The notes beneath the pieces were generated by a model that saw only the letters and a program-made list of their open reading frames with translations, was not told the origin of the DNA and did no database searches. 64,000 bases of DNA from JAJEFO01 sp965221845 (GTDB taxonomy: Bacteria > Pseudomonadota > Alphaproteobacteria > Rhodobacterales > Rhodobacteraceae): the NCBI GenBank assembly GCA_965221845.1, contig OZ244919.1, positions 806,001-870,000 of the forward strand. Reading direction: 5' to 3'. Below, one piece after another: positions 62,209 to 64,000 of this stretch. Both the position numbers and the translations under genes were made by a program. Within the stretch, counting starts at the first letter, position 1. Each line of letters opens with the position of its first letter.

Positions 62209-62597
62209 CGGTGCGCGAACGCCCGGTCATGGCGGACGGCAGTTCCGTGTGCGCGCGAGCGGCGGCCGGGCGGCGGCCCGGGACTGTGGCGTTGCTGGCG
62301 AAGGGCGGGGGTTCGGGGCCGTTCGAGCGTGGCCGGGGCGGTCACGGCCCGGCACGGACGGGCCGGCATGGTCCTCCTTGCCAAGCTCCTCCGCGAGCGC
62401 GCGGCAGAGGGTCTTCCAGCCACGATCGGAATCTTCTGGTGTCGAAACGGGTTGTACATGGTGACGATGAGAAGGCGCGGCCGGTCGCCGCCTCCGTCGC
62501 CCTGAGGCGCGATCAGCGTGTTTGTCTACCTCGGCCCGGCCCGTCCGGCGACTGCCGATCGCATGCGCCAAGGCGTGCCGACACACGGCATCGGCGG
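62209..62597. other. No recognisable gene
   Basis: 389 bases downstream of the ABC permease gene. Frames on both strands are arginine- and alanine-rich and show no family motifs. Confidence 0.45.
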
Positions 62598-63332
62598 TCA
62601 CCGGTCTTCAAGAAGCCGACGCGCCAGCGCGCTGATCGTGGCATGAAGAATTATCGTGAAGACCGCCAGCACGATGAGCGCGGCGAACATCAGGTCCGTC
62701 TTCGCCCGCCCATTGGCCAGGAGCATGAGGTATCCAAGGCCCTTCGACGCGCCGACCCACTCCCCGATGACGGCCCCGATCGGCGCGTACACGGCGGCCA
62801 GCCGCAATCCGGACGCGAAGCCGGGAAGCGCCGCGGGAATGCGGATGTGCCACATGATGCGCGCGGGACTGCCGCCCATGACGCGGGCCAGTCGCAGCCA
62901 GTCGGGGTTCGTGCGCATGAGTGCGTCGAAAAACGACGACGTAACCGGGAAGTAGATGATGATCAGCGCCATGACCACCTTCGAGCTCAGGCCATAGCCC
63001 AGCCAAAGGGTCAGGAGTGGCGCAAGGGCAAAGACCGGGATGGCCTGACTGAAGACAAGCATGGGCCGGACGAGGGTGCGGGCGGCCGACGAGGCGGCCA
63101 GGCCAACGGCCGAGACCGCCCCCAGCATCGCCCCGAGACCCAGTCCGGCCAAGACCTCGGCGATGGTGATCATCGCGTGTTCGGCCAGCAGGGCCCGGCT
63201 TGCCCAGATGGTCTCGGCGACCGGGCCAGGGCCCGGCAGGATGAAACGGGGGACGCCCGTGCCCCACACCGCCAGCTGCCAGACGGAGATGCCGAAGATC
63301 GCCGAAGCAAGTCCCGCCTTCCAAGCCGCCAT
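62598..63332 (-). CDS. ABC transporter permease (BPD family, thiamine-precursor/nitrate/taurine type)
   Basis: 244 residues with about six membrane helices. The start SAIFGISVWQLAVWGTGVPR then FILPGPGPVAETIW is typical of SsuC/TauC/ThiX-like permeases. The ATPase-coupling loop is LRLARVMGGSPARIMWHIRI, followed by PAALPGFASGLRLA. Its ATG shares bases with the stop of the preceding frame (TGATG). With the ATPase upstream it forms an importer; substrate unknown. Confidence 0.88.
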   Translation of the reverse strand: MAAWKAGLASAIFGISVWQLAVWGTGVPRFILPGPGPVAETIWASRALLAEHAMITIAEVLAGLGLGAMLGAVSAVGLAASSAARTLVRPMLVFSQAIPVFALAPLLTLWLGYGLSSKVVMALIIIYFPVTSSFFDALMRTNPDWLRLARVMGGSPARIMWHIRIPAALPGFASGLRLAAVYAPIGAVIGEWVGASKGLGYLMLLANGRAKTDLMFAALIVLAVFTIILHATISALARRLLEDR

Positions 63333-63772
63333 CACGCCACCGGCATTTCCCGCAAGGCCGCATCGATGAACGCGCTTCCGCGGCGCCAGGCATCGGCGAG
63401 AACGGCTTCCAGCCCATGGCGCGTTCCGGCGCCCGGGCTCTCCCGCGCCTTGCCGCGCCGGCCACGCGCGCAAGGGGTCGCCATCTTGATTTCCGCACCG
63501 CCGCAAGGCGCGTTCCGCTTGCCCGGCCGGAAAGGCATGCCGTCCCGGCCATGAGCGGACGGCGCTGACCGGTCCGGACGCATCCGCTCCGCGACGGCGG
63601 GCATTCCCGGAACGGCCCCGTGACGGCGAGGCCGCCATGCGGTTGCCGTCATGTCCCGGGAGCAGGCGGTCTGCGCCAGGGGCCAGCGAGCGGCGCTTCG
63701 TTTCCGCGCCGGCAATGCGGCGGCGCGCCAGGGGGGCGGCACGACAGCCTGCATCCATCCCGTTCCGGTCAT
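63332..63772 (-). CDS. Unrecognised frame between the ABC ATPase and permease genes
   Basis: 146 codons. It begins inside the ATPase stop (ATGA overlap) and ends inside the permease start (TGATG), tight coupling that suggests a real operon member. The sequence is arginine-rich and matches no family I know; only the end (VLADAWRRGSAFIDAALREM) looks protein-like. It may be a decayed or frameshifted gene, for instance a former transporter-associated enzyme. Confidence 0.3.
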   Translation of the reverse strand: MTGTGWMQAVVPPPWRAAALPARKRSAARWPLAQTACSRDMTATAWRPRRHGAVPGMPAVAERMRPDRSAPSAHGRDGMPFRPGKRNAPCGGAEIKMATPCARGRRGKARESPGAGTRHGLEAVLADAWRRGSAFIDAALREMPVA

Positions 63773-64000
63773 GTCTCGCCTTCCCTGAGGCGGCCGAGGA
63801 GATCCGCCTGGGCCGCCAGGACGTCCGGCGCGTCGCAGGCACGCGGGATGGGGCCGCCGGGGACCGGAACATCGACGATTCCGCTTCTGTACATGATCAG
63901 GACCCTGTGCCCGATGCGCGCGGCCTCGGCGGGATCGTGGGTGACCAGGAGAACCGTCCGTCCATGAAGCAGCATGACCGCAAGTTCCTGCATCTGCGCC
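63769..64000 (-). CDS. ABC transporter ATP-binding protein, C-terminus only (runs off the window)
   Basis: About 77 residues are visible. The H-loop/switch region is LLHGRTVLLVTHDPAEAARI, followed by GHRVLIMYRSGIVDV, typical of the end of an ABC ATPase of the nitrate/taurine/thiamine-precursor importers. Walker A, B and signature motifs lie beyond base 64000. It is the first visible gene of the transporter operon continuing to the permease. Confidence 0.8.
   Translation of the reverse strand, partial: AQMQELAVMLLHGRTVLLVTHDPAEAARIGHRVLIMYRSGIVDVPVPGGPIPRACDAPDVLAAQADLLGRLREGET

Overview
This high-GC window most likely comes from an alphaproteobacterium, probably a Rhodobacterales relative. 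The evidence is a GcrA cell-cycle regulator divergent from argD-argF, an alphaproteobacterial RpoH next to rluD, cysG/DUF2849/cysI/DUF934/ferredoxin-NADP reductase in a row, pheA divergent from a CycM-type cytochrome c, petABC, mtaB-dapF, and a tRNA-His with A73 and no encoded G-1. The genus cannot be named from the sequence alone. Layout: 1-7.2 kb holds the end of an agmatinase, vsr, two Gfo/Idh/MocA oxidoreductases, a TIM-barrel epimerase, an Rpn-type nuclease with a small partner gene and a decayed second copy, a broken tRNA-Gly and IS630/GcvT relics. 8-21 kb is mostly housekeeping: ppx, argF-argD, gcrA, an FMN reductase, pheA, cycM and a complete yejABEF-type peptide importer. 21.1-25.9 kb is an insertion-sequence scrapyard: an IS110 element nested in an IS30 element, an ISKra4 tail, and an exported six-cysteine protein gene of lower GC. 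25.9-33.3 kb is a sulfite-reduction operon under an Lrp-type regulator, then infC and gcdH. 34.3-39.4 kb is one gene for a giant exonuclease-RecQ-UvrD fusion. 40.7-43.4 kb holds tRNA-His, a DUF6476-like gene, rluD and rpoH. 43.4-51.6 kb is the most unusual part. It is an 8.2-kb segment bounded by 21-bp near-perfect inverted repeats and flanked by a perfect 8-bp direct repeat, so it looks like one composite mobile unit. At each end sits a gene, or part of one, for a secreted cysteine-containing protein, with its C-terminus facing the outer inverted repeat. In between are an orphan AAA+ ATPase and several IS relics. The right-hand cassette, once its ISKra4 and IS30 insertions are removed at their target duplications, shrinks to about 980 bp: inverted repeat, one secreted-protein gene, inverted repeat, and no transposase. 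That gene starts with an 11-C tract that puts the signal peptide out of frame; 10 or 13 Cs would restore it, which is the design of a phase-variable gene. 51.9-64 kb returns to a core background (GNAT acetyltransferase, YbdK, petABC, mtaB, dapF), then an ISKra4 copy, tRNA-Lys, an exported HNH nuclease and an ABC transporter that runs off the window. Long G/C homopolymers (11-16 nt), single-base frameshifts in transposases and stacked ISs suggest recent IS expansion and gene decay, while the core genes read cleanly.
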